NCBI RefSeq assembly: GCF_023145115.1
Contig: NZ_JAGLEJ010000030.1
Location: 74,317 to 138,316, forward strand
Reading direction: 5' to 3'
From: Algiphilus sp.
GTDB taxonomy: Bacteria; Pseudomonadota; Gammaproteobacteria; Nevskiales; Nevskiaceae
DNA: 64,000 nt
A program made the translations under genes and the position numbers. Numbering within the stretch: the stretch's first letter is position 1; each line of letters opens with the position of its first letter. Below the pieces are notes generated by a model, which saw only the letters and a list, made by a program, of their open reading frames with translations, was not told the origin of the DNA and did no database searches. This document shows, in pieces, positions 55,116-63,958 of this stretch.

Positions 55116-55841
55116 TTACAGATCGAAGCTGTAGCTGGCGTCGACGACGAGCTTGGGATCGTCGTCCTCGATGTCGGTGCCGACGAAGCCGAAGCCGAAG
55201 CCGAAGCCGTTGTCGAGACCGGCCGACACGCCGACGTTGTACTCGATGTACTGATCCTCGTCCGGACCGGCGAACGCCTCGTTGCCCTCACCGCCGTTCA
55301 GGCCGATGGCGGCGTCGAAGGCCAGGATGTCGGTCAGCGGCGCGCTCATCGAGCCGTAGATGCCGTAGGCGCCCTCGGCATCGCTGCCGTCGGGGTTGGT
55401 GGCGGCGAAGTAGGTGTCCGGAGCGTAGTAGGCCGACAGCGAGAACATGCCGAAGCCCAGCGAGCCGTAGACCTCGATGGTGTTGTTGGTCGGATCGGCG
55501 TCGCCCGGCTCGTCCTCCTCGCTGTAGTAGTAGTAGATCAGGCCGACGTCGTAGGTGACCGCATCACCGCCGGAGAAGCCGGCGTAGAGGTCCACCTCGG
55601 AGCTCGTGCCGCTCGCGCTGGCGAAACCGATGGTCGCGGCCCAGGTGCCGGCGTAGAAGCCGGAGTCGTGCGAGTAGTCGAGACCGCCGTAGGCGGCGGC
55701 GGCGGGGCCCTGCTCGAGACCGCGGAACAGGTACTGGCTCATCACACCCGCGTTGCCGGACAGATCGGCCGAGGCCACGCCGGGGGCCATGGTGGCGGTG
55801 CCCAGCGCTGCAGCTGCGACGATTCGCTTGAAAGTCATCAT
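55116..55841 (-). CDS. TorF family putative porin
   Basis: The 241-residue product has a signal peptide (GTATMAPGVASAD) and the TorF pattern LSGNAGVMSQYLFRGLEQGPAAAAYGGLDY, with Tyr- and Phe-rich strands and a terminal SFDL. It is a putative outer-membrane porin. Two Met codons open the frame; either may be the start. Confidence 0.87.
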   Translation of the reverse strand: MMTFKRIVAAAALGTATMAPGVASADLSGNAGVMSQYLFRGLEQGPAAAAYGGLDYSHDSGFYAGTWAATIGFASASGTSSEVDLYAGFSGGDAVTYDVGLIYYYYSEEDEPGDADPTNNTIEVYGSLGFGMFSLSAYYAPDTYFAATNPDGSDAEGAYGIYGSMSAPLTDILAFDAAIGLNGGEGNEAFAGPDEDQYIEYNVGVSAGLDNGFGFGFGFVGTDIEDDDPKLVVDASYSFDL

Positions 55842-55932
55842 GAGTGAAGCCTCTCCAGTTTTGTAAGACAGTGTGGAAAAGCCCCGATCGTTGCCTCGGC
55901 AGCCGAGAGACGCCGATCCGGACTACCCCCTG

Positions 55933-55967
55933 AAAAAGCAAAGGGCGTGCCAAATATGACACGCCCT
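55933..55967 (-). terminator. Terminator of the cytochrome c5 gene
   Basis: AGGGCGTG (55942-55949) and CACGCCCT (55960-55967) form a stem with a 10-base loop, followed on the minus strand by TTGCTTTTT. It lies past the cytochrome gene stop. Confidence 0.75.
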
Positions 55968-55995
55968 CTGTTGCGAATCGACTGCAGCGTGCGAA

Positions 55996-56502
55996 TCAGA
56001 CGCCGGCTTCCTCCAGCATGTAGTCGACGGTCTTCTCGATATCCTCGTCGCTGAGGTCGGGATTGCCGCCGCGGGCGGGCATCTGGTTGAAGCCGTTGAT
56101 GGCGTGCGACACCAGCGTGTCGCGTCCCTTTTCCTCCAGGCGGGAGGCCCAGGCGTCGGCGCTGCCGAACACCGGCGCGCCCAGCGTGCCGTTGGCGTGG
56201 CAGGCCGCGCAGAACTGCTCGTTGATCTCGGCGGCGCTGAGATCGAGCGCCGGCTTCTCCTCCGGCTTGGGGAGCTGTGACGCGTCGGTGGCCACCATGG
56301 CAACCGGTTGCACGCGCGCCTCTATCTGGCGGATTTCCGCCTCCTGCAGCGCATCGTCGTCACCACCCACGAGATTCGCGGCGATGATGATCAGGACGGT
56401 GATGGCAACGAGGGCCCCGAGCACACCGAGGGCGGTTCCCATGAACTGTTGGTCGTTGGCAGCGGACACGGCGGATTCCGTATGCGAATTCGAGCGTCGC
56501 AT
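55996..56502 (-). CDS. Membrane-anchored cytochrome c5
   Basis: The 168-residue protein has an N-terminal membrane anchor (about residues 22-45) and a cytochrome c domain with C98-AA-C101-H102 and FNQMPARGG carrying the likely Met ligand. The form fits cytochrome c5 of gammaproteobacteria, an electron carrier to terminal oxidases or other acceptors. Starts further upstream are in frame but add an unlikely extension. Confidence 0.88.
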   Translation of the reverse strand: MRRSNSHTESAVSAANDQQFMGTALGVLGALVAITVLIIIAANLVGGDDDALQEAEIRQIEARVQPVAMVATDASQLPKPEEKPALDLSAAEINEQFCAACHANGTLGAPVFGSADAWASRLEEKGRDTLVSHAINGFNQMPARGGNPDLSDEDIEKTVDYMLEEAGV

Positions 56503-56619
56503 TATAGCGGTGCCCGCACCGGAAAGAGGGCGCTGCCCCGTTGCCGTCCCCACCGGACGGATTGCGCCCTGCGGCCGCCTTCATTACTTTCCGTACGACG
56601 AGCGAGGAGGTTGGTGGCG

Positions 56620-56997
56620 ATGGCACCGAACACGAACGATCCCATGACGATCCACGCGCACTGGGTGCGCACACGCGCGGGTGCCGAGCACTGGCGTCTC
56701 GGCCGCGACCGGCGGACAGTGGCGGACGACGACGGTCCCATAGCGCTCTGCGAGCGTGAGGGAGACGCCCGCTTCATCCTGGCCGCATGCGCCGGTCGCG
56801 CCGAGCCCCGGGACCCGTCGGACGTCGCGAGCCCGCCCATCTGGGCGCGCGACGAGGGGGCCGACGGCACCGAGCCGGAGCGTCGTCTGCGCGATGGCAA
56901 CGAGCACCCCATCATCACCCTGTTCGTGGCGCATCCGCGCAGTGCGTACAACGAGGACTTCATCCTGATCAGCCGCAACGACGCGCTCGGTGCCTGA
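56620..56997 (+). CDS. Small hypothetical protein
   Basis: The 125-residue protein is hydrophilic and charged, with no membrane segment or signal. Readable parts are HAHWVRTRAGAEHWRLGRDRRTV and ITLFVAHPRSAYNEDFILISRN. No family is recognised. AGGAGG lies 9 bases before the ATG; an internal ATG at 56644 is an alternative. Codon use matches its neighbours. Confidence 0.6.
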   Translation: MAPNTNDPMTIHAHWVRTRAGAEHWRLGRDRRTVADDDGPIALCEREGDARFILAACAGRAEPRDPSDVASPPIWARDEGADGTEPERRLRDGNEHPIITLFVAHPRSAYNEDFILISRNDALGA

Positions 56998-57101
56998 GCG
57001 GTGACCGGAGTGCACTATTATTGTGCATGCCTGCGGCGTCGCCGTGTCGCAGGGGGCACTGTTCTCGTGCATGGATGCGGTGCCGAGGGAAGTGCCGCCG
57101 C

Positions 57102-57548
57102 ATGACGGTCAATGCCCACATCCTCGATACGGATGCCGCGATCGCGGCGCTGCTGGCCGAGTCGCGCACCATAGCGGTGCTCGGCGCGCGCGGCGAGACG
57201 CACCGGGATCGACCCGCCTACTACGTCCCGCGGTATCTGCAGGAGGCGGGCTATGCGCTCTACCTGGTCCCGGTCCACGAGCCGCGTCCGCCGGAGATCC
57301 TCGGGGTCGACGCGGTTGCCCGGCTCGAGGACCTGCCGCCGGTCGATATCGTCGACGTCTTCCGGCGCCCGGAGGATCTGCCCGCGCACCTCGATGCCCT
57401 GATCGCGCTGCGGCCGCGTGCCGTCTGGTTGCAGCTCGGCATCCGCAACGACGAAGTGGCCGGCCGGCTGGCCGAGGCCGGCATCGATGTGGTGCAGGAC
57501 CGCTGCATCATGGTCGAGCATCGGCGCCTGCTGGCGCCGGGAAGCTAG
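57102..57548 (+). CDS. CoA-binding domain protein
   Basis: The 148-residue protein matches the small stand-alone CoA-binding family (YccU-like): RTIAVLGARGETHRDRPAYYVPRYLQEAGY, DIVDVFRRPEDLP, AVWLQLGIRNDEVAGRLAEAG and VVQDRCIMVEH. It likely binds CoA with a Rossmann fold; function unknown. Its end overlaps the convergent acr3 gene by 4 bases. Confidence 0.88.
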   Translation: MTVNAHILDTDAAIAALLAESRTIAVLGARGETHRDRPAYYVPRYLQEAGYALYLVPVHEPRPPEILGVDAVARLEDLPPVDIVDVFRRPEDLPAHLDALIALRPRAVWLQLGIRNDEVAGRLAEAGIDVVQDRCIMVEHRRLLAPGS

Positions 57549-58567
57549 GGCGACCGCGCGTACCAGCCGCGGCTGCGGTTGACGACCGCCACCAGGGTCA
57601 GCATCAGCGGCACCTCGACCAGCACGCCGACCACGGTCGCCAGCGCCGCGCCGCTGTCGAGCCCGTAGATGGCGATGGCGGTCGCAACGGCGAGCTCGAA
57701 GAAGTTGCTGGCGCCGATCAGGCAGCTCGGCCCCGCGACATCGAAGCGCTCGCCGGCCAGACGATTGGCGACGTAGCCCGCGGCGAAGGTCAGCGTCCCC
57801 TGCAACAGGATCGGCACGGCGAGCATCGCGATGATCAGCGGCTGCGACAGGATCCGCTCGCCCTGGAAGGCGAACAGCAGCACCAGCGTGGCCAGCAGCG
57901 CCATGGTCGACACCGGGCTCAGCCGGTCGAGCGTCGCGTCCAGCGCCGCGCGGGAAACGGACAGGCGCTGTGCGCGCCACAACTGCGCGATCACCAGCGG
58001 CACCACGATGTAGAGCAGCACCGACAGCAGCAGCGTCTGCCACGGCACCGGCACGCTGGTGACACCCAGGAGCAGCGCCACCAGCGGTGCGAAGGCCACG
58101 ATCATGATGGCGTCGTTGAGAGCGACCTGCGTCAGCGTGAAGTTGGCATCGCCGCCGACCAGTCGGCTCCACACGAAGACCATCGCCGTGCAGGGGGCCG
58201 CCGCCAGCAGGATCAGGCCGGCGACGTAGCTGTCCTGCTGCGCGGTCGGCAGCCAGCCGGCGAAGAGCACGCGCACGAACAGCCAGGCCAGTCCGGCCAT
58301 CAGGAAGGGCTTGATTGCCCAGTTGACCAGCACGGTGATCGAGAAACCCCGCCAGTGCGCGCCGACGCGGAACAGAGTGGCGAAATCCACCTTCATCAGC
58401 ATCGGGATGATCATCAACCAGATGAGCAGGCCCACCGGAATGTTCACGCGCGCAATCTCCAGCCCGCCCAGCCAGGCGAAGCCCTCCGGCAGCGCCCGTC
58501 CGATCAATGCGCCGGCGAGCATGCACAGCGCCACCCACAGGCTGAGCCAGCGTTCGAAGCCGCTCAC
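57545..58567 (-). CDS. acr3: Arsenite efflux transporter ACR3
   Basis: The 340-residue membrane protein has about ten segments of the ACR3 family (PVGLLIWLMIIPMLMKVDF; LAAAPCTAMVFVWSRLVGGDANFTL with the conserved Cys; LIGASNFFELAVATAIAIYG). It exports arsenite. Last gene of an arsR-arsC-arsH-acr3 operon; overlaps arsH by four bases. Confidence 0.94.
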   Translation of the reverse strand: MSGFERWLSLWVALCMLAGALIGRALPEGFAWLGGLEIARVNIPVGLLIWLMIIPMLMKVDFATLFRVGAHWRGFSITVLVNWAIKPFLMAGLAWLFVRVLFAGWLPTAQQDSYVAGLILLAAAPCTAMVFVWSRLVGGDANFTLTQVALNDAIMIVAFAPLVALLLGVTSVPVPWQTLLLSVLLYIVVPLVIAQLWRAQRLSVSRAALDATLDRLSPVSTMALLATLVLLFAFQGERILSQPLIIAMLAVPILLQGTLTFAAGYVANRLAGERFDVAGPSCLIGASNFFELAVATAIAIYGLDSGAALATVVGVLVEVPLMLTLVAVVNRSRGWYARSP

Positions 58568-59292
58568 AGGCGGGCTCCTGCCTCGGCTGCAGCGCGCTCG
58601 GCATGCGCCGCAACGCGCTCGCTGTAGCGGTCGGTGAGCGCTTCGCGGTGGCCGCGCGTGAGCACGGTGAAGCGCACCAGTTCCTCCATGACATCCACCA
58701 CGCGCTCGTAGTGGGCCGATGGCTTCATGCGGCCGTCATCGTCGAACGCCTGCCAGGCCTTGGGCACCGACGACTGGTTGGGAATCGTGATCATCCGCAT
58801 CCAGCGGCCGAGCAGGCGCAGCGTATTGACCGCGTTGAAGGACTGCGATCCGCCGGAGACCTGCATCACCGCGAGTGTCCGGCCCTGGGTGGGACGGCTG
58901 GCTCCCAGCGCCAGCGGTATGTGATCGATCTGGTTCTTGAGAACGGCAGTGATGGCGCCGTGCCGCTCGGGACTGCACCAGACCTGGCCCTCCGACCACA
59001 GCGACACCTCGCGCAGCTCGCGGACCTCCGGGTGCTCGGCGGCACCCGGGCTGTCGGCCTGCGGCAGGCCGGCGGGATCGAAGATGCGCGTTTCGCAGCC
59101 CATGTATTGCAGCAACCGCGCCGCTTCCTCGGTGAGCAGACGCGAACAGGACCGTTCGCGCAGCGAGCCGTAGAGCAGCAGGATGCGCGGCGGGTGCCCG
59201 TCGGGCAGGCCGAGCGCGCGGGCCGGGTCGCGCGACAGCGCGTCCGGCTCGAGGGCGGGTAGATGGTCGGGGGCGGGGAGGTTGCGCAGCAT
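58564..59292 (-). CDS. arsH: ArsH, NADPH-dependent FMN reductase
   Basis: The 242-residue flavoprotein has RILLLYGSLRERSCSRLLTEEAARLL, SEGQVWCSPERHGAITAVLKNQIDHIPL and a long C-terminal helix, matching ArsH. ArsH proteins oxidise trivalent methylarsenicals or reduce quinones/dyes with NADPH. It lies between arsC and acr3 with overlapping or near-overlapping ends. Confidence 0.94.
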   Translation of the reverse strand: MLRNLPAPDHLPALEPDALSRDPARALGLPDGHPPRILLLYGSLRERSCSRLLTEEAARLLQYMGCETRIFDPAGLPQADSPGAAEHPEVRELREVSLWSEGQVWCSPERHGAITAVLKNQIDHIPLALGASRPTQGRTLAVMQVSGGSQSFNAVNTLRLLGRWMRMITIPNQSSVPKAWQAFDDDGRMKPSAHYERVVDVMEELVRFTVLTRGHREALTDRYSERVAAHAERAAAEAGARL

Positions 59293-59314
59293 GGCGGGCG
59301 GGGCTCTTGGCGTG

Positions 59315-59800
59315 TCAGGCGATGTCGCTGTGCAGCGCCTGCACGCGGTCCGTGAAATCGGCGCGTTCCCAGTCAGCATCCGGCCACGCCGCAAGCGTCG
59401 CGAAGCGGCGGTGGAGCGTGTCGCGCACGGCACTGAAGCACAGGCGCTGAGCGGATTCATCGCCGGCGGCGGGCGGGTCGGGCAATCCCCAGTGCACTTT
59501 GCGCGCTGGGCCCGGAAACAGCGGGCAGGTTTCGCCGGCAGCCCGGTCGCAGACCGTGATCACCAGATCCAGCGGCGGTGCGCCTGCTGTCGTGAAGCGG
59601 TCCCAGGACTTGCTGCGCAACCCGGTCGTCGGCACGCCGGCCCGGCGCAGCGTCTCCAGTGCCATCGGGTGAGGTGTCCGCCCGGGGTTCGAACCGGCCG
59701 AATGGCCGCGCACACGGTCGCCGCCGAGATGATTGATCAGGGCCTCCGCCATGATCGACCGCGCCGAATTGCCGGTGCACAGGATCAGGACGTGGCGCAT
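59315..59800 (-). CDS. arsC: Arsenate reductase (low-molecular-weight phosphatase type)
   Basis: The 161-residue enzyme starts HVLILCTGNSARSIMAEAL, with the catalytic C8-x5-R14 loop, and has LVITVCDRAAGETCPLFPG, where Cys84 and Cys92 would relay the disulfide to a thioredoxin-type reductant. It reduces arsenate to arsenite for export by ACR3. Its start lies inside the arsR end (16-base overlap). Confidence 0.93.
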   Translation of the reverse strand: MRHVLILCTGNSARSIMAEALINHLGGDRVRGHSAGSNPGRTPHPMALETLRRAGVPTTGLRSKSWDRFTTAGAPPLDLVITVCDRAAGETCPLFPGPARKVHWGLPDPPAAGDESAQRLCFSAVRDTLHRRFATLAAWPDADWERADFTDRVQALHSDIA

Positions 59801-60111
59801 TGCGAGGGGAGGGCGCAGTCGTGCCCGGACTCGGCGCAGCAGTTCTCGGTGAGGTACTGCAGCAGCATGTTCATGGCGTCGAACTCGGCCGAATAGAACA
59901 GGTGTCGTCCGGCTTGCCGCACACCCACCAGACCGGCCTGGCGGAGTGTCTTCAGGTGGAAGGACAGCGCCGACGGGGTAAGGCCGAGCGCTTCCTGCAG
60001 TTCGCCCGGACACGATCCTTCCGGACCGGCGCGGACCAGGCGGCGGAACAGCGCCAACCGGACGCCGTGCGCCAGCGCCGACAGACCATCGACTGCATCA
60101 TCATGCTGCAT
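59785..60111 (-). CDS. arsR: ArsR arsenic-responsive repressor
   Basis: The 108-residue winged-helix repressor has LSALAHGVRLALFRRLV and TPSALSFHLKTLRQAGLVGVRQ. Its DNA-binding helix lacks the classic ELCVCDL Cys pair; instead the C-terminus has Cys91-Cys92, Cys99 and Cys105. A CC-N5-C site near the C-terminus is known from Acidithiobacillus ArsR; spacing here is N6. It likely controls arsRCH-acr3. Confidence 0.92.
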   Translation of the reverse strand: MQHDDAVDGLSALAHGVRLALFRRLVRAGPEGSCPGELQEALGLTPSALSFHLKTLRQAGLVGVRQAGRHLFYSAEFDAMNMLLQYLTENCCAESGHDCALPSQCATS

Positions 60112-60122
60112 TATTCAATAAT
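60110..60122. promoter_or_regulatory. Dyad overlapping arsR start codon
   Basis: ATTATTCAATAAT is a perfect 6-base dyad whose end overlaps the arsR ATG (60109-60111). A wider TTCAA-N14-TTGAA dyad spans 60114-60137. These A/T-rich motifs stand out in GC-rich sequence and are likely ArsR operators; the position suggests a leaderless or very short-leader transcript. Confidence 0.6.
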
Positions 60123-60290
60123 ACACGAAATGTTGAAATGTTGGTGCCTGCAGGGGCCTGCCGGCCCGTGTGGTCAGAATCCGTTCATGTCCGACCCATC
60201 ACGGTGGCGCATCTGCTGCCGGAGGATTCCCGTATCGACCTCAGTCCGCGAGGCACTCCGCGCGGACGGCATGCAATCAGGAGGTTCGTC

Positions 60291-61031
60291 ATGCGATACC
60301 AGACACCGCTTCTCGCCCTGCTGTCCGCACTGGTCGTCGGCGCGTGCGCCACACCGGAAGCGCTGCGCGGCGATTACCCCGAGGTGACACCGCGCGATGC
60401 CGGCGCCGGCGCGGCGAGCGAAACCGCTGCGCAGTCGCCCGGCCGGGTGCGCTGGGGTGGAATGATCCTGTCGCTCAAGAACGAGCAGGACCGGACCTGC
60501 TTCGAGGTGCTCGGCAAGGCCCTGAACCGCAATGCGCGGCCGACGCGCGGCGACAGCAATGTCGGCCGCTTCCTTGCCTGTACCGACCAGTACAAGGATC
60601 CCGCCGAATTCGAGCCCGGTCGTGACATCACCATCGTGGGCAGCGTCGATGGTGCCGAGACCCGCAATGTCGGCGACTACGCCTACCGCTATCCGAAGGT
60701 CGAGGCCGAGACCCTCTACCTGTGGCCGGAGCAGGATGCGGCGCGGACCTACTACTACGCGTACGACCCGTTCCCCTATCCCTACGCCTACTACTATCCG
60801 CAGGCCTACTATGCCTATCCGGTGGTGTACGTCGTGCCACCCGATGCGCCGGAGCCGCCCCAGGAGCCGATGACCCCCGAGCAGCTGGCGAGCTTCAACG
60901 TCCGCATCGGAGGCGCCGTGCAACCGGGAACGCTGACCATGGACCAGCGTCAGCCGGTGCGCTCCACCCTCGGGACGGTCGGCCAGGGGCTGGGCAACGC
61001 GACCTCGGGTCTGCTGGGTGGCGGGCGCTAG
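60291..61031 (+). CDS. Slp/YeaY-type outer-membrane lipoprotein with Tyr-rich segment
   Basis: The 246-residue product has a lipoprotein signal (LSALVVGACATP) and an Slp-type domain: RVRWGGMILSLKNEQDRTCFEVLGKAL, GRFLACTDQYKDPAEFEPGRDITIVGSVDG and YRYPKVEAETLYLWPEQ. An unusual Tyr/Pro-rich stretch (residues about 160-192) follows, then a Gly-rich tail. AGGAGG precedes the ATG. Slp proteins are starvation- or acid-induced; function unclear. It is divergent from arsR by 179 bases. Confidence 0.85.
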   Translation: MRYQTPLLALLSALVVGACATPEALRGDYPEVTPRDAGAGAASETAAQSPGRVRWGGMILSLKNEQDRTCFEVLGKALNRNARPTRGDSNVGRFLACTDQYKDPAEFEPGRDITIVGSVDGAETRNVGDYAYRYPKVEAETLYLWPEQDAARTYYYAYDPFPYPYAYYYPQAYYAYPVVYVVPPDAPEPPQEPMTPEQLASFNVRIGGAVQPGTLTMDQRQPVRSTLGTVGQGLGNATSGLLGGGR

Positions 61032-61056
61032 CGCTCCGCCGCGTCCGTAGCGGGGC

Positions 61057-61887
61057 ATGACGGCGCTCCCCGCTTCGCCGGTGGTGCTCATCACCGGCTG
61101 CTCCAGCGGCATCGGCGCGGCGCTCGCGCAGGCCTTTCATTCCGCCGGCTGCACCACCTGTGCGAGCGCGCGCCGGCCGGAGGCGCTGGCGCCGCTGCGC
61201 GAAGCCGGCTTAGAGGGCCATGCGCTCGACGTCACCGACGGCGAATCGATCCGCGCGGCGGTGGCGGAGATCGAGCGCGTCCACGGTGGCATCGACCTGG
61301 TGGTCAACAATGCCGGTATCCCGGTCATGGGGCCGGTTGCCGAAGTGCCGCTCGCCGATCTTCGCCGTCTCTGGGAAACCAATCTCACCGGCGCGGTGGC
61401 GGTCGTGCAGGCGGTCGCACCGGGCATGATGGCCCGCGGCAGAGGGCGCATCGTCAACATCGGCAGTGTGTCCGGAGTGCTGACGACACCCTTTGCGGGG
61501 CCCTACTGTGCCAGCAAGGGCGCGCTGCATCACCTCAACGACGCGCTGCGCATGGAGCTCGCGCCCTATGGTGTGGAGGTGCTGCTGGTCCAGCCCGGCG
61601 CCGTCCGGTCCGGCTTCGGCGACAGCGCCAGGCGTCAGACCGACGCCCACGACTGGATGCTTTATGCGTCGCACCGCGAGGGTATTGCGCGCCGGGCCGG
61701 CGAGTCGCAGCGCGGCGGCATGCCGGCACCGGATTTCGCGGCAGCGTGCGTGCGCTATGCCCTTGCGCCGAAGCCGCGGCCGATCATCCGCATCGGCCCG
61801 GGCAGCGGCCTGCTGCCACGCCTGGCGCGTGTGCCGGTCGCCATCAGGGATCGTCTGCTGTCCCGGCGCTTCGGACTGCGCCGCTAG
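61057..61887 (+). CDS. Short-chain dehydrogenase/reductase
   Basis: The 276-residue classical SDR has the cofactor motif TGCSSGIGAALAQAF, NNAGIP, a catalytic Ser in NIGSVSG and Y-CASK. The substrate is unknown. It starts 25 bases after the Slp-type gene. Confidence 0.92.
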   Translation: MTALPASPVVLITGCSSGIGAALAQAFHSAGCTTCASARRPEALAPLREAGLEGHALDVTDGESIRAAVAEIERVHGGIDLVVNNAGIPVMGPVAEVPLADLRRLWETNLTGAVAVVQAVAPGMMARGRGRIVNIGSVSGVLTTPFAGPYCASKGALHHLNDALRMELAPYGVEVLLVQPGAVRSGFGDSARRQTDAHDWMLYASHREGIARRAGESQRGGMPAPDFAAACVRYALAPKPRPIIRIGPGSGLLPRLARVPVAIRDRLLSRRFGLRR

Positions 61888-62038
61888 AGGCGGCGGGACG
61901 AGCCGATGCTGCTGCGGCCCCTCTGAAGGCGCCCGTGTGCCGACGGCAGCTGCCGTGTCTCGTCCCCGGGCAGGGCTTGGATGTGCCGGATCACGGGCGT
62001 AGGGTGGTATCCCGCGCATCGCGAACAAGGAGACCGGC

Positions 62039-62551
62039 ATGAGGAGACGACTCTACTTCCTGGTCCCGAATCTGGAGCTCGCCGAGACCATCGTCGACGA
62101 GTTCCTGCTCGCCCGCATCGAGGAGCGCCACATCCACGTGGTGGCGAAGGAGGGCGCGCCCATGGGCCACCTGCCCGAAGCCGACCTGCGCCAGAAGACC
62201 GATCTCATCGAATCCGCCGAGCACGGACTCGCCGCAGGCGGTGTCACCGGTCTGCTCGCAGGACTGGTGGCGGTGACCTTTCCGCCCGCCGGGCTCGCCC
62301 TTGGTGGCGGCCTGGTGGCGGCAACCACGCTTGCCGGCGCCGGCTTCGGTGCCTGGGTGTCCAGCATGATCGGCATCCGGCTGCCCAATCGCGAAATCCG
62401 TCAGTACGAGGAGGCCATCGAGCGCGGACAGCTGCTGATGATGGTGGACGTCGGCAAGGAGCACGTCGAAGCCGTCGTCGAGCGCATCCGCCATCACCAT
62501 CCCGAGGTCGAGGTCGGCGCCACCGAGCCGCACAAGCCGGTCTTTCCCTGA
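62039..62551 (+). CDS. DUF1269-like membrane protein
   Basis: The 170-residue protein has an N-terminal ferredoxin-like part (RRLYFLVPNLELAETIVDEFLLARIEERHIHVVA) and a central glycine-zipper hydrophobic region (residues about 65-120; GVTGLLAGLVAVTF, GAGFGAWVSSMIG). This layout resembles DUF1269 proteins, function unknown. No gene is seen in the 151 bases upstream. Confidence 0.8.
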   Translation: MRRRLYFLVPNLELAETIVDEFLLARIEERHIHVVAKEGAPMGHLPEADLRQKTDLIESAEHGLAAGGVTGLLAGLVAVTFPPAGLALGGGLVAATTLAGAGFGAWVSSMIGIRLPNREIRQYEEAIERGQLLMMVDVGKEHVEAVVERIRHHHPEVEVGATEPHKPVFP

Positions 62552-62621
62552 GATCGCGGCATTTGCCCGCCGGCCCGCCAACGGCTACCTTTGTGCCATC
62601 AGGAGCGGGGAGCGAGGCCGC

Positions 62622-63233
62622 ATGGGGTGCGAGGTCGATATCGTCTGCGCTTGCGGGGCGGTCCGGGGCAGGCTGCACGACGCGGGTCCGTCGACGGGCG
62701 TGCGCTCGAACTGCTACTGCGCCGACTGTCAGGCCTACGCGCACTTCCTGGGGTGCGCCGACACCGTGCTCGACGGGCACGGCGGCACTGACATCTACCT
62801 GATCGGCGCCGGCCATCTGGAACTGACCGCGGGCACCGAGCAGCTGGCCTGCGTGCGTCTGACACCCGGAGGACCGCAGCGCTGGTACGCGCAGTGCTGC
62901 AATACCCCCATCGCCAACCTCGGTCGTGTGCCCGGCATCGCCTTCGTGGGCATGATCCGCGCCTGCTGGGACGCCGAGGTGGACAGGATCGGCCCATCGC
63001 GCGGCGGCATCCACGCGCGGACGGCGCGCGGCGATCGCACCGCGCTGGACGCGACGGACGGCATGGCACCGGCAATCCTGGTGCGGGTGCTGGTGACGCT
63101 GGTTGTCGACCGACTGCGCGGCCGCCACCGGTGCAGACCGTTTGCCGATCCCGACAGTGGGCGATCGCTGGTCGCGCCGCGTCAGCTCGGCCCGGCCGAG
63201 TACCAGGCGCTGCTGGCCGCAACGAGCGCATGA
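62622..63233 (+). CDS. DUF6151-like (GFA-type zinc-binding) protein
   Basis: The 203-residue protein has Cys motifs typical of glutathione-dependent formaldehyde-activating-like folds: CACGAVRG, CYCADCQAY and QCCNTPIANLG. It fits DUF6151, function unknown; zinc binding is likely. Confidence 0.8.
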   Translation: MGCEVDIVCACGAVRGRLHDAGPSTGVRSNCYCADCQAYAHFLGCADTVLDGHGGTDIYLIGAGHLELTAGTEQLACVRLTPGGPQRWYAQCCNTPIANLGRVPGIAFVGMIRACWDAEVDRIGPSRGGIHARTARGDRTALDATDGMAPAILVRVLVTLVVDRLRGRHRCRPFADPDSGRSLVAPRQLGPAEYQALLAATSA

Positions 63234-63288
63234 TCCCCGTTCCGCGATGCGCGGGACGCCGCGACGGGCGCGCAGACGGCACGGCGCG

Positions 63289-63861
63289 ATGAGTGCGCTC
63301 GCGCGCGAGCCCTACGGCCCCCGTGGCGATCCCGGCAGGCACCGCTCGCTGGCCGAGCTGCGCTCGGGCCTGCAGGCGCTGGCGCCCGAACCGATGATCC
63401 GCGGCAGCCTTGCCGGCATCGTGCGGCGGCTCGCCGACGGCTCGCGCGAGAGGCTGACCGAGGCCGAGCTCTGTACCGAGCACGGCCTGGTGGGCGACGG
63501 CTGGACCCGGCGGCGGCCCCGCGACCCGGAAGCCCAGATCGCCGTCATGCGCCACGCGGTGGCCGAGCTCATCGGCAATGGCCAGCCGCTGGGATTGTCC
63601 GGCGACAACCTCTATGTCGATCTCGACATCTCTGCCGACAATCTGCCGCCCGGCACGCACCTGCGTGTCGGCGAGGCGCTGGTCGAGGTCACGCCCAAGC
63701 CGCACAACGGCTGCGCGAAGTTCCACGCCCGCTTCGGCGATGATGCGCTGCGCTTCGTGCAGGCAGCCGCTACCCGCCGTCTCAACCTGCGCGGCATCTT
63801 CTGGCGCGTGATCGAGAGTGGGCGCATCACTGCCGGCGCGGAGATCATCGTGCTGCGCTGA
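63289..63861 (+). CDS. MOSC domain protein
   Basis: The ~190-residue protein carries a MOSC fold (GLVGDGWTRRRPRDPEAQIAVMRH; LGLSGDNLYVDLDISADNLPPGTHLRVGEALVEV) and the conserved Cys in PKPHNGCAKFHARFG. MOSC domains handle molybdenum-cofactor sulfur or related chemistry; the role here is unknown. Confidence 0.85.
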   Translation: MSALAREPYGPRGDPGRHRSLAELRSGLQALAPEPMIRGSLAGIVRRLADGSRERLTEAELCTEHGLVGDGWTRRRPRDPEAQIAVMRHAVAELIGNGQPLGLSGDNLYVDLDISADNLPPGTHLRVGEALVEVTPKPHNGCAKFHARFGDDALRFVQAAATRRLNLRGIFWRVIESGRITAGAEIIVLR

Positions 63862-63884
63862 GCGGTCCGCGCGCACCGCGCGCC

Positions 63885-63914
63885 TTGCCCGCGTCGGTAC
63901 CGGCGCGATATAAC
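63885..63914 (+). promoter_or_regulatory. Promoter candidate for the last gene
   Basis: TTGCCC (63885-63890) and TATAAC (63909-63914) are separated by 18 bases, a good sigma-70 fit. The GTG at 63959 would have a leader of about 38 bases. Confidence 0.5.
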
Positions 63915-63958
63915 TTTGCGGAGCGGTAAGAAACCGCCAGCACCGAGGGGGAGACCAC

